This document shows positions 1-7,972 of a DNA stretch of 64,000 nucleotides, in pieces. This stretch comes from Mycolicibacterium sp. CH28 (GTDB taxonomy: Bacteria > Actinomycetota > Actinomycetes > Mycobacteriales > Mycobacteriaceae), in assembly GCF_004745805.1 (NCBI RefSeq), contig NZ_SRLQ01000023.1, positions 1 to 64,000 of the forward strand. The letters run 5' to 3'. Under the pieces are notes generated by a model. That model was not told the DNA's origin. It saw nothing but the letters and a program-made list of their open reading frames with translations, and ran no database searches. Numbering within the stretch: position 1 is the stretch's first letter; each line of letters begins with the position of its first letter. Position numbers and translations under genes: made by a program.

Positions 1-159
1 TTCTTCGACCCGTCAGGCAACCGCAACGAAGTCTTCGCCGGCGGCTACCTGACCTTCCCGGACTTCCCGACGATCACCTGGACCAGCGACCAACTGGGCA
101 AGGCGATCTTCTACATCGGCCGGGAACTCAATGACCGCTTCACCTCGGTGGTCACCTAA
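1..159 (+). CDS. Catechol 2,3-dioxygenase, C-terminal end (5' truncated by window)
   Basis: The frame is open from base 1 and gives 52 residues before TAA. It begins with the FDPSGNRNEVF signature of type I extradiol dioxygenases, whose Glu is normally the third ligand of the active-site Fe(II). The tail (TWTSDQLGKAIFYIGRELND) resembles XylE/DmpB-type enzymes. The family opens catechol next to the diol to 2-hydroxymuconic semialdehyde, which is the substrate of the hydrolase and the dehydrogenase encoded downstream. Three bases separate it from the next gene, so the two are probably co-transcribed. Metal-ligand histidines lie outside the window, so substrate preference cannot be judged. Confidence 0.82.
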   Translation, partial: FFDPSGNRNEVFAGGYLTFPDFPTITWTSDQLGKAIFYIGRELNDRFTSVVT

Positions 160-162
160 GCC

Positions 163-639
163 GTGACGGGCGCCGGGCGCGATGTCGTCGGTGTGTCGAC
201 GCTGACCCTCACCGGTGCGCAACGCGTGCTGCACGCAAGCCTGGAGGTGGCAGGTGAGCTCGGGGTGGCAGTGTGCGTGGCGGTCACCGATCGCTGCGGG
301 CAGCTGCTGGCGTTCGCCCGGATGGATGGCGCGGCGCTGCTGTCGGTGTCCATCGCCCAGGACAAGGCCTACACCGTGGCGGCGTTCGACGGGCTGGCCA
401 CCCATGACTGGTTCGACCTGATCAAGGACGAGCCTGCCTTGCTGCACGGGATCGTCAAGACCGAACGTCTGATCGTCTTCGCCGGGGGAGTTCCGGTCCG
501 GTCCGGAGGTGTGCTGGTCGGCGCCGTCGGGGTCAGCGGTGGCAGCGCAGAGCAGGACCGCGCCGTCGCAGAGGCCGGTGCGCACGTCTTTGACCAGGAC
601 GTATCGGGCAGCGGTCCGGATAGCGGAACGGTTGTATGA
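163..639 (+). CDS. GlcG/HbpS-like heme-binding-domain protein
   Basis: A 158-residue protein starting at GTG three bases after the dioxygenase stop. It has the GlcG/HbpS (DUF336) pattern: an N-terminal helix (TLTGAQRVLHASLEVAGEL), a central VAVTDRCGQLLAFARMDGA strand pair at about 39-57, and a C-terminal GGVPVRSGGVLVGAVGVSGG segment. Members bind heme or sit in aromatic and glycolate catabolic operons with no settled role; one idea is protection or repair of the iron-dependent dioxygenase next to it. No signal peptide is seen, so it should be cytoplasmic. Family assignment is good; function is not known. Confidence 0.75.
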   Translation: MTGAGRDVVGVSTLTLTGAQRVLHASLEVAGELGVAVCVAVTDRCGQLLAFARMDGAALLSVSIAQDKAYTVAAFDGLATHDWFDLIKDEPALLHGIVKTERLIVFAGGVPVRSGGVLVGAVGVSGGSAEQDRAVAEAGAHVFDQDVSGSGPDSGTVV

Positions 640-669
640 CCCAGGCCCCGGTGGCCGCACGATCGTGAT

Positions 670-1731
670 GTGACCCACAGCCACACCATCACCGTTGAAC
701 CGCTCGGCGTCGAAGTGTCCTGCCGCGAGGACCAGTCCATCCTCGAGGCGTGCCTGCGTCAAGGCGTCAACCTGCCCCACGCCTGCACCCACGGCACCTG
801 CGCGACCTGCAAGGTCGAGGTCCTCGATGGCGAGGTGGACCTCGGTGAGGCATCGGCGTTCGCCCTGCTCGACTCCGAGCGGGCGGAGGGCAAGGCGTTG
901 ATCTGCACGGCCCGGCCGAAGAGCGACGTCACGATCGAAGCCGATGTCGAGGAGGAAGACGGCGTGGTGTTCCACGCGGTGCGGGACTTCGGCGCGACGG
1001 TCACCAGGATCGAGGATTGCGCGAACAACATCCGGCGGGTGGAGCTTGCGCTCGACGGCAACATCGACCTCAACCCGGGCCAGTACGTTCAGGTCCAGAT
1101 CCCCGGACAGGGGGTCACCCGCAGCTGGTCGGTGGCCACCCCGCCGGCGAGCACCGACGCGATCGAGTTGAACATCCGCCGCACCGCCGGCGGGCTGGCC
1201 ACTGACGGCTGGGTGTTCGCCGGGCTCGCCGAGGGTGACCGGGTGGCGCTGTCCGGCCCGTACGGGCGATTCTTCTTGCGTGAGCAACGCACCGAGCCGG
1301 CCATCCTGATCGGTGGTGGTACCGGTTTGGCACCGCTGAAGGCCATGGTGCGCCACGTCCTGGAAACCGGTGCACCACAACGGTTGTATCTCTATCACGG
1401 CGCCCGTACCCGGGCCGATCTCTACGACGTCGACTATTTCACCGATCTGGAAGAACAGTCCGGTGGTCAGCTCAGCTACCGCCCGGTCCTGTCCGAGGAA
1501 GTGGTCGAGGGCATCCGGCATGGCAACGTGACCGCAGCGGTCGACGCCGACTTCGCGACCTGTGCCGGTCACGTCGCCTACCTGTGCGGACCACCACCGA
1601 TGGTGGAGGCGGCGTTGAAGATGTTGATGGGTAAGCGGTTGTTCCCCCGTGACATCTATCGGGAAGATTTCTTCGACAGCTCCGACAAATCCAGCGGCGG
1701 TGTGCGTAGTCCCCTGTTGAGGACCTCGTGA
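670..1731 (+). CDS. 2Fe-2S ferredoxin/FAD/NAD(P)H reductase, phenol-hydroxylase-component type
   Basis: A 353-residue electron-transfer protein built like DmpP or BenC. The N-terminal plant-type ferredoxin has cysteines at 39, 44, 47 and 79 (C-x4-C-x2-C-x31-C). A flavin-binding RSWS motif follows at 151-154 and a nicotinamide-binding GGGTGLAP at 215-222. Such proteins carry electrons from NAD(P)H to a multicomponent oxygenase, or to a ferredoxin that rereduces catechol dioxygenase. No oxygenase subunit is visible here; it may lie left of the window. Start is GTG 670. The stop overlaps the next start by four bases (GTGA), indicating translational coupling with the hydrolase. Confidence 0.88.
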   Translation: MTHSHTITVEPLGVEVSCREDQSILEACLRQGVNLPHACTHGTCATCKVEVLDGEVDLGEASAFALLDSERAEGKALICTARPKSDVTIEADVEEEDGVVFHAVRDFGATVTRIEDCANNIRRVELALDGNIDLNPGQYVQVQIPGQGVTRSWSVATPPASTDAIELNIRRTAGGLATDGWVFAGLAEGDRVALSGPYGRFFLREQRTEPAILIGGGTGLAPLKAMVRHVLETGAPQRLYLYHGARTRADLYDVDYFTDLEEQSGGQLSYRPVLSEEVVEGIRHGNVTAAVDADFATCAGHVAYLCGPPPMVEAALKMLMGKRLFPRDIYREDFFDSSDKSSGGVRSPLLRTS

Positions 1732-2594
1732 ATGCTCTGGTGACACCTGAGATCGGTAAGACGGTTGTCGCCAAGGGCATTTCGACGAACTACCTCGAGG
1801 CGGGGTCCGGCGCGCCGGTGGTGCTCGTCCACGGCTCCGGTCCCGGTGTGACGGCATATGCGAACTGGCGGTTGATCCTGCCGGAGCTGGCCGGCCGATT
1901 CCACTGCTACGCACCGGACATGGTCGGCTTCGGCTTCACCGAACGTCCTGAGGGCTTTCGCTACACCGTGCAGAACTGGGTCGACCAGCTGTCGGGCTTC
2001 CTTGACGCCCTCGGTCTCGACACGGTGTCGTTCGTGGGTAACAGCTTCGGCGGTGCCGTGGCGCTGCGGCTGGCGGCGACCCAACCGGAACGGGTCGAAC
2101 GTTTGGTCTTGATGGGCAGCGTCGGTGTTCCGTTCCCCATCACCGAGGCGCTCGACGAGGTCTGGGGCTATCAGCCCTCGCTTGATGCGATGCGCAGAAT
2201 GCTCGACCATTTTGCGTACTCCCGTGACCTGGTCACCGATGAGCTGGCGAAGGTGCGCTACGAGGCCAGCATCCGGCCCGGGTTTCAGGAGTCGTTCGCG
2301 GCGATGTTCCCCGCGCCGCGGCAGCGCTGGGTCGACGCGTTGAGCACGCCCGACGAGCAGATCGCCACGGTGGCTCAGCCGACCCTGATTGTGCACGGCC
2401 GCGACGACAAGGTGATCCCGCTGGCGACATCGTTGCGGTTACATGAGCTCATCGACGACTCGGAGCTGCATGTGTTCGGCCGGTGTGGGCACTGGACCCA
2501 GATCGAGCGGTCCGGCCCCTTTGCCGCCCTGGTCACGGAGTTTCTGAGCCGGGGCTCAAATTGGGGCACTTCGGCACTTGGCGAAGGAGAGTGA
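1728..2594 (+). CDS. Alpha/beta hydrolase, 2-hydroxymuconic semialdehyde hydrolase type
   Basis: A 288-residue C-C bond hydrolase of the DmpD/XylF/TodF family. The nucleophile is Ser106 in GNSFGG, the acid Asp227 in HGRDD, and the base His255 in GHW. The N-terminal VLVHGSGPGVTAYANW supplies the oxyanion hole. It would hydrolyse the ring-fission product to 2-oxopent-4-enoate plus a carboxylic acid, in parallel with the dehydrogenase branch encoded at 6984-9417. The GTG start overlaps the reductase stop (GTGA). Substrate could be a methyl- or alkyl-substituted muconic semialdehyde, which cannot use the oxalocrotonate branch efficiently. Confidence 0.88.
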   Translation: MNALVTPEIGKTVVAKGISTNYLEAGSGAPVVLVHGSGPGVTAYANWRLILPELAGRFHCYAPDMVGFGFTERPEGFRYTVQNWVDQLSGFLDALGLDTVSFVGNSFGGAVALRLAATQPERVERLVLMGSVGVPFPITEALDEVWGYQPSLDAMRRMLDHFAYSRDLVTDELAKVRYEASIRPGFQESFAAMFPAPRQRWVDALSTPDEQIATVAQPTLIVHGRDDKVIPLATSLRLHELIDDSELHVFGRCGHWTQIERSGPFAALVTEFLSRGSNWGTSALGEGE

Positions 2595-2646
2595 CGTGGG
2601 TCATACTCTGCAGGTTTTCCACGCCAGTCACGCGACGGGAGCCTGT

Positions 2647-3447
2647 ATGAGCGTTGCCGACACGGCACCGTCGGGACCACCAGTTCCCCGGCACCGCGAC
2701 GATGCCCTCAAGTCGGTGGCTAACACCCTCGACGTGCTGGACTGCTTCCTGGCCGACGACGAACTCGGGGTCTCCGAGGTCGCGCGCAACCTGGGCGTCG
2801 CCAAGAGCAGCGCCCACCGGATGTTGTCCACGCTGGCCGGCCGCGGTTTCGTCGAACAGAATCCTGGCACCGGCCGGTACCGGTTGGGTCTGCATCTCTA
2901 CGAGCTCGGTCAGTTGTCCGTCAGCCGCAGCCGGCTCCGACAGGCCGCCCTGCCGATCATGGAGGATCTGCGGCAACGTACCGGCCACACCATCCACCTC
3001 GGTGTTGCTGACGGCAGCGATGTCGTGCACCTGGAACGGCTTCAGTCACGGGAGGGGCTGGACATCTTCGACACCCTGCCGGCGCGTCGGTTCCCGACGC
3101 ACTGTTCGGCGACCGGCAAGGTGCTGGCCGCCTTCGACCCCGCGGTCGCCGAGGCACGCCGCCGCGCGGCGTTCCCGCCGATCACCGCGAACTCGGTGCG
3201 CAGCGTCGAGGAGTGGGACGCCACCCTGGCGAAGATCCGCCGGGCCGGAGTCGCGGTCAACCGCGATGAAGTCGCGACCGGAGCCATGTCGGTTGCTGCA
3301 CCCATCTACGACGGCACCGGTCGGGCGCGGGCAGCGCTGTCGATCGTCGGCCGGACCGAGGTGATGGATCGCTGCGAGCAGCAGTTCACTCGGCTCGTCG
3401 TCGAAGCCGCACGCCGCCTGGGCAAAATCGTGCCCTGGGGGACGTAA
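2647..3447 (+). CDS. IclR-family transcriptional regulator of the meta-cleavage cluster
   Basis: From ATG 2647 the protein has 266 residues; the frame is open further upstream to GTG 2578, which overlaps the hydrolase end, and I prefer the ATG because the extension looks non-conserved. The N-terminal winged helix-turn-helix contains LGVSEVARNLGVAKSSAHRM, followed by the IclR effector domain with THCSATGKVLAAF and AAPIYDGTGRARAALSIVG. IclR proteins often control aromatic catabolic operons by sensing the substrate or a ring-cleavage intermediate. It lies between the hydrolase and the phosphotransferase pair on the same strand, so it is probably the local regulator. Confidence 0.87.
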   Translation: MSVADTAPSGPPVPRHRDDALKSVANTLDVLDCFLADDELGVSEVARNLGVAKSSAHRMLSTLAGRGFVEQNPGTGRYRLGLHLYELGQLSVSRSRLRQAALPIMEDLRQRTGHTIHLGVADGSDVVHLERLQSREGLDIFDTLPARRFPTHCSATGKVLAAFDPAVAEARRRAAFPPITANSVRSVEEWDATLAKIRRAGVAVNRDEVATGAMSVAAPIYDGTGRARAALSIVGRTEVMDRCEQQFTRLVVEAARRLGKIVPWGT

Positions 3448-3462
3448 GCACCAGTCGCCGCC

Positions 3463-5187
3463 ATGCTGAGCATCGAGGATTTCATCACCGACGAGTGGTA
3501 TCCGGGTTTCGCCCCCTCCTTCGGGCATTCGCCCTACATCGTCGAGCCGTTTCGCAGCTTCACCGCCGCCGACAAGGACCGATTCTGGTTCCTCGACTTC
3601 CACTGGGCCCGTGGACTTACGCCGCTGGGCATGATCTGGAACGAGGACGGCTACTCATGGGGCACCCAATGGGCGGCGGAGCAAATGCCGTTGCCCCAGG
3701 GGCGTGGGATGACGCAGCGGATCGCGGGCACACACACCTACGCCGCCGTCGTCCCGGTCCGCAACAAGCGTGAGATCGCCGCGCGGGACAAACGCATGCG
3801 GGCCTACCTGCCGAGCTTTCTGGACCGATTCGACCTGATCTGGCGGCAGCGCCGCTCCGAGATTGAAATAGGTTGGCAGTCATTGCGTTCGCGGGATGTT
3901 TCGGTCCTCTCCGACGATGAGCTCGCGGCGATGCTGGTCGAGGCGAGGACGTACTACCGGCGACTCTTCGAGATCCACTTCGAGATGATGTATCCGCTGC
4001 TGGCCAACTATCTGGGCTTCCGCGGCGTGTGCCGGGAGCTGGGCTTCGACGCCGCCACGGTGGCGAAGTTTCTGCAGGGCTATGAGACGAAGATCAGCGA
4101 AACCGACCGGGCGCTTTGGCAACTGGCGGCCGAGGCTCGCTCCGGCGGGCTGGAGATGACATTCCTCACCACCGCACCCGAATCGCTACAAGCCGGGCTC
4201 GACGGAGATGGTGCCGGCCGGGCTTGGCTGACTAGGCTGGCTGCCTTCCTCGAGACATACGGCGATCGCACAGCGGGTACCGCCGACGTGGCACTGCCGA
4301 GTTGGAACGAGGATCCGATACCAGTGCTGAGCACCGTCGCGGAGTTTCTTCGCCAGGATCACCCACATGACTTCGACGCTGCCCACAGTGCCGCGGTCGA
4401 AGAACGGGAGACCGCCATTGACGAAGCGCGCGGGCGGTTGACCCGGCGCGAACAACAGGTGTTCGACGCGGGCCTGATCTCGGTGCAGCACGCCAACTTT
4501 CCGTGGTGGCAGGACGATCACAACTACTACATCGACCTGCGCGCCTCACTGCCGGTGCGGTGGGTGGCGCTGGAGTTGGCGGAGCGGCTCGGTACCGATC
4601 GCCCGGACGACACCATGTTCCTATTCTGGCCGGAACTGCTCGATCTGGCCGAGCATCAGCGCGGTTACTACGGGATGAGTAAGACGGTGCGGGCCCGCCG
4701 GGAGTATTTCGACCACTGGCATGACCGGCGCTCCGACATGCCGAAGATGCTCGGCGCCATCCCGGAAGCGATCGACGACCCGCTGCTCATCGAGATCTAC
4801 GGCCTCGACCGCGGATACATGCAGGCCGTTCGGGCCGAAGCGGCCGGCGTTCGGGTGGCCACGCTGCACGGCATCCCCGCCGCGCGCGGCATCGCGCGCG
4901 GCCGGGCACGGGTGATCCGGGAGGCCGGAGACCTGGACAAGATCTCCGCAGGCGACATATTGGTCTGTGAATCGACCTCGGCCAGTTGGACTCCCGCGTT
5001 CAGCTGGATCGCGGGGTGCGTATGTGACAGCGGCGGCACGCTGTCCCACGCCGCGATCGTCGGCCGGGAGTACGGGGTGCCCACGGTGACCGCCTGCGGG
5101 GTGGCCACCTCCAGCATCCGAGACGGTGACGATGTACAGGTGGACGGCGTCTCCGGCACCGTCACGATCCTGAAGGGAATGCCATGA
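3463..5187 (+). CDS. PEP-synthase-like phosphotransferase subunit with swivelling His domain (aryl-phosphate synthase type)
   Basis: A 574-residue protein whose last ~100 residues form the PEP-utilising mobile domain. The phospho-acceptor His is about residue 529 in GGTLSHAAIVGREYG. The first ~450 residues are aromatic-rich (for example WGTQWAAEQM, NFPWWQDDHNYYID) and probably bind the acceptor. There is no C-terminal PEP/pyruvate domain. With the next gene this matches the two-protein layout of phenylphosphate synthase (Thauera) and of CreH/CreI, which phosphorylates 4-cresol in Corynebacterium. I infer phosphorylation of a phenolic compound with ATP; the substrate is unknown. Its stop overlaps the next ATG by four bases. 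Confidence 0.72.
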   Translation: MLSIEDFITDEWYPGFAPSFGHSPYIVEPFRSFTAADKDRFWFLDFHWARGLTPLGMIWNEDGYSWGTQWAAEQMPLPQGRGMTQRIAGTHTYAAVVPVRNKREIAARDKRMRAYLPSFLDRFDLIWRQRRSEIEIGWQSLRSRDVSVLSDDELAAMLVEARTYYRRLFEIHFEMMYPLLANYLGFRGVCRELGFDAATVAKFLQGYETKISETDRALWQLAAEARSGGLEMTFLTTAPESLQAGLDGDGAGRAWLTRLAAFLETYGDRTAGTADVALPSWNEDPIPVLSTVAEFLRQDHPHDFDAAHSAAVEERETAIDEARGRLTRREQQVFDAGLISVQHANFPWWQDDHNYYIDLRASLPVRWVALELAERLGTDRPDDTMFLFWPELLDLAEHQRGYYGMSKTVRARREYFDHWHDRRSDMPKMLGAIPEAIDDPLLIEIYGLDRGYMQAVRAEAAGVRVATLHGIPAARGIARGRARVIREAGDLDKISAGDILVCESTSASWTPAFSWIAGCVCDSGGTLSHAAIVGREYGVPTVTACGVATSSIRDGDDVQVDGVSGTVTILKGMP

Positions 5188-6080
5188 GCACTGTGGTCGA
5201 CCTGGCGCAGGCGAGCATGGGCAACGCCGGTCCCAAGATGGCTCGGCTTGGCGAACTCATCCGGCACGGCATCGACGTCCCGGCGGGTTTCGTGGTGCCG
5301 TCCACGGCCTACCAGCGCGGTGCCGACGGTCTGGAAGGACCGCTCGGCGACGAGATAGCCCAGGCGTACCGGCGGTTGTGCGGTGGGTCCGACAAGCCGG
5401 TCGTGGTGCGCAGTTCGGCGATCGACGAGGACGGCGTCAAGGCCAGCTTCGCTGGAATCTACGACAGTTATCTCGGCGTGCTTGGCGCCGACCGGGTTGT
5501 CGAGGCGGTCCGGGCCTGTTGGGCCGGCCTGCACAGTGAACGCGCGGTCGCCTACCGGGAACGTCTCGGCGCCGGCGAGCCCGCCGTGTCGATGGCCGTC
5601 GGGGTGATGCTCATGGTGGCTGCCCGATCTTCGGGTGTCGCCTTCACCGTTGATCCGGTCACCGGCCGGGGAGATCGGCTTGTCATCGAAGCGAGTTGGG
5701 GTTTCGGTGAGCCGGTGGTGCAGGGAGTGGTCACCCCGGACCGCATCGAGGTCGCCGAGGACGGCCGGGTGCTCCGCAACGAGGCCGGCGACAAGCGGAT
5801 CGCCCTGGTTTACGGGAAGAACGGGATGGAGCACGTCCAGCTGCCTGCCGGGCGTGCTCGTACCCCGGCGTTGACCAACGACGAGGCAGCCCGGCTCAGC
5901 GAGCGGGTCCGGGCCGTCGCGGCGCTGGCCGACCAGCCGGTCGATTGCGAATGGGTGATCGACGATGCCGGCACGGTGTGGATTGTGCAGTGGCGCGCCG
6001 TGACGGCCCTGCCTGCCGCGGACGCGCCGCTGTGGGATCCCGCCGAGTACGCGGCCCGCTACGCTTTTCGATCTGCGTGA
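5184..6080 (+). CDS. PEP-synthase N-terminal-like ATP-binding subunit, partner of the preceding protein
   Basis: A 298-residue stand-alone pyruvate-phosphate-dikinase N-terminal (ATP-grasp) domain. Visible motifs are the early glycine segment NAGPKMARLGEL, VVVRSSAIDEDGVKASFAG at 73-90, and SGVAFTVDPVTGRGDRLVIEASWGFGE further on. It ends at CEWVIDDAGTVWIVQWR, where full-length dikinases go on into the mobile domain, which here is the separate upstream gene. ATP would phosphorylate His529 of the partner via this subunit. ATGA coupling supports a fixed 1:1 complex. The operon ends a few bases later in a strong hairpin. Confidence 0.75.
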   Translation: MSTVVDLAQASMGNAGPKMARLGELIRHGIDVPAGFVVPSTAYQRGADGLEGPLGDEIAQAYRRLCGGSDKPVVVRSSAIDEDGVKASFAGIYDSYLGVLGADRVVEAVRACWAGLHSERAVAYRERLGAGEPAVSMAVGVMLMVAARSSGVAFTVDPVTGRGDRLVIEASWGFGEPVVQGVVTPDRIEVAEDGRVLRNEAGDKRIALVYGKNGMEHVQLPAGRARTPALTNDEAARLSERVRAVAALADQPVDCEWVIDDAGTVWIVQWRAVTALPAADAPLWDPAEYAARYAFRSA

Positions 6081-6095
6081 GCCGCCGGAGCGCGA

Positions 6096-6118
6096 GGCGT
6101 TCCGCAACTCGGAACGCC
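6096..6118 (+). terminator. Perfect GC hairpin after the phosphotransferase pair
   Basis: Nine-base arms GGCGTTCCG and CGGAACGCC enclose a 5-base loop (CAACT), 16 bases after the upstream stop codon. There is no T-tract, as is usual for mycobacterial intrinsic terminators. It separates the phosphotransferase pair from the lower meta-pathway genes, implying a new promoter or read-through for those. Confidence 0.6.
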
Positions 6119-6156
6119 CAGCCGCTCAACCGTGCCTGCTGCCTAGAGTCCCTGGA

Positions 6157-6987
6157 GTGCATCATTCCGGAACCGGGCTCATCCCCGGCGCAACCGAGGC
6201 CGTCGACCAGTCGATTCGCGCCCTGTTGGAGGCCTACCGCACCCGCCGGCCTATCGCCCCGCTGGTGGCGACGTATCCCGGGCTCACCATCGACGACGCC
6301 TACCAGATCCAGCTGGCCCAGGTCGACGCGTGGCTAGTCGACGGTCGCCGGGTGCTGGGCCGCAAGGTCGGCCTGACCAGCCCGGCTATGCAGGCTCAGA
6401 TGAAGGTGTCGCAACCCGACTTCGGACACCTGATAGACGACATGTTCTTCGCCGAGCATGTCCCGGTACCCGCTGAGCGCTTCCTGCAACCGCGCGCCGA
6501 ACCGGAGGTGGCCTTCGTGCTCGGCCGCGACCTGGTCGGGCCGGGTGTCACCGTCGCCGCGGCCGCGGCAGCGGTCGACTTCGTCCTGCCGGCGCTGGAG
6601 ATCATCGATTCGCGCATCGCCGACTGGCAGATCGGCATCGTCGACACCATCGCCGACAATGCGTCCAGCGGGGGGGTGGTGCTGGGTAGCACGGCGCGCC
6701 GCATCGGCGAGGTGGACCTGCGGTTGGGTGGCTGCGTGCTGCACCGCAACGGCGAGATCGCCGGCACGGGCGCCGGCGGCGCCGTGCTTGGTTCACCGCT
6801 GAATTCCCTGGCGTGGCTTGCCAATACCCTTGGCGCGCGAGGGGAGGAGCTACGGGCCGGTCAGGTGATCCTGCCCGGTTCCATCACCGCGTCGATCCCG
6901 TTCGAACCCGGTGACGTCATCACCGCGACCATGGCGGGGCTGGGTTCAGTCACCGCCGTCATCGCCGCAGAGCTGGAGCAACCATGA
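6157..6987 (+). CDS. 2-oxopent-4-enoate (2-hydroxypenta-2,4-dienoate) hydratase
   Basis: A 276-residue member of the MhpD/DmpE hydratase family, adding water to 2-hydroxypenta-2,4-dienoate to give 4-hydroxy-2-oxovalerate. Signatures include GRKVGLTSPAMQAQM, PRAEPEVAFVLGRDL with metal-binding acidic residues, DTIADNASSGG, and LGSPLNSLAWLANTLG followed by ILPGS, which distinguishes hydratases from the decarboxylase next door. Start GTG 6157 has GGAG just upstream; no better start is visible. It overlaps the decarboxylase gene by four bases (ATGA); the two proteins form a complex in the xyl and dmp pathways. Confidence 0.87.
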   Translation: MHHSGTGLIPGATEAVDQSIRALLEAYRTRRPIAPLVATYPGLTIDDAYQIQLAQVDAWLVDGRRVLGRKVGLTSPAMQAQMKVSQPDFGHLIDDMFFAEHVPVPAERFLQPRAEPEVAFVLGRDLVGPGVTVAAAAAAVDFVLPALEIIDSRIADWQIGIVDTIADNASSGGVVLGSTARRIGEVDLRLGGCVLHRNGEIAGTGAGGAVLGSPLNSLAWLANTLGARGEELRAGQVILPGSITASIPFEPGDVITATMAGLGSVTAVIAAELEQP

Positions 6988-7769
6988 CAACCTGGTCGGT
7001 CGACCGTGCGGCCACTGAACTTCTGGCGGCCGAGGATGGCAGGTTCGATCGTGAGCCGATCACCGACGAGTGGCCCGAGCTCGACGTCAGCACCGCCTAC
7101 GCCGTGCAGGATGAGACCCTGCGCCGCCGCACGGCGCGCGGCGAGCACCTCATCGGGGTGAAACTCGGCCTGACGAGCCGGGCCAAGCAGCGCCGAATGA
7201 ACGTGTCCTCGCCGCTGGTGGCCTGGTTGACCGATGCGATGATCCTGCCTGCGGGAGAGCCGGTTCCGCAGGGCATGCTGATCCACCCTCGAGTGGAACC
7301 CGAGATCGTGTTCGTGATGAAACAGCGCCTGGCAGGTCCCGGCGTGACGGCGGCACAAGCGTTGGCCGCAGTCGAGGCGGTGTACGCCGGTGCGGAGGTG
7401 ATCGACTCGAGGTACCGGAATTTTCGGTTCACCCTCACCGACGTGATCGCCGACAACGCCTCCTCGGGGGCATTCATCCTGGGGCCGGTTGCCCGCGATC
7501 CGTACGACATCGACCTGGCGTTGGAAGCCGTCCTGGTGGAGGTCGACGGCAAGGTGGCCGACTCGGCGACCGGCGCCGCCGTGCAGAACCACCCGGCCGA
7601 GGCGCTTGCGTTGGCCGCCAACGATCTCGGCCGGCGGGGCAAGGCCATTGAGCCGGGCCAGATCGTCCTCACCGGTGGCATGACCGATGCCGTGCCGGCC
7701 GGTCGCGGAAGTCGCACGGCGTTCCACTTCACCACATTGGGTTCGATCTTCATCTCCGGAGGACAGTGA
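6984..7769 (+). CDS. 4-oxalocrotonate decarboxylase
   Basis: A 261-residue DmpH/XylI-type enzyme of the same fold as its neighbour. It keeps GVKLGLTSRAKQRRM, HPRVEPEIVFVM, and DVIADNASSGAF. The C-terminal signature is NHPAEALALAANDL followed by IVLTGGMTDAVPAG, where LTGG replaces the hydratase LPGS; that is the decarboxylase pattern. It removes CO2 from 2-oxohex-3-enedioate, with Mg2+, to give 2-hydroxypenta-2,4-dienoate for the hydratase. Stop TGA shares one base with the tautomerase ATG, so the three genes are translationally linked. Confidence 0.87.
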   Translation: MTTWSVDRAATELLAAEDGRFDREPITDEWPELDVSTAYAVQDETLRRRTARGEHLIGVKLGLTSRAKQRRMNVSSPLVAWLTDAMILPAGEPVPQGMLIHPRVEPEIVFVMKQRLAGPGVTAAQALAAVEAVYAGAEVIDSRYRNFRFTLTDVIADNASSGAFILGPVARDPYDIDLALEAVLVEVDGKVADSATGAAVQNHPAEALALAANDLGRRGKAIEPGQIVLTGGMTDAVPAGRGSRTAFHFTTLGSIFISGGQ

Positions 7770-7972
7770 TGCCGCTCGTGCAGGTGACCTTGGCCGAGGG
7801 GCGTAGCCCCGAACAGCTTCGGACATTGATCAGCAAGATCACCGCGGCAGTGGTGGAAGCGGTCGACGCGCCGCAGCAGAACGTCCGCGTCGTGCTCTAC
7901 GAGGTGCCCAAAACACATTGGGGGGCAGGCGATGTGACGTTGCAGGAACGTGCGAATGGGGAAAATTCATGA
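7769..7972 (+). CDS. 4-oxalocrotonate tautomerase
   Basis: A 67-residue small tautomerase. The start chosen is ATG 7769 rather than GTG 7766 because it places Pro directly after Met, and that Pro becomes the N-terminal catalytic base. The typical beta-alpha-beta core PLVQVTLAEGRSPEQLRTLI is followed by VRVVLYEVPKTHWGAGD. It converts 4-oxalocrotonate (enol) to its keto isomer for the decarboxylase. Overlaps on both sides (TGATG before, ATGA after) place it inside a compact operon. Confidence 0.88.
   Translation: MPLVQVTLAEGRSPEQLRTLISKITAAVVEAVDAPQQNVRVVLYEVPKTHWGAGDVTLQERANGENS

Noticed and set aside
13..1914. A 633-codon open frame on the minus strand across the dioxygenase-hydrolase genes
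   Set aside because: It lies antisense to four genes with clear motifs and its product has no recognisable domain; long antisense frames are usual at this GC content.
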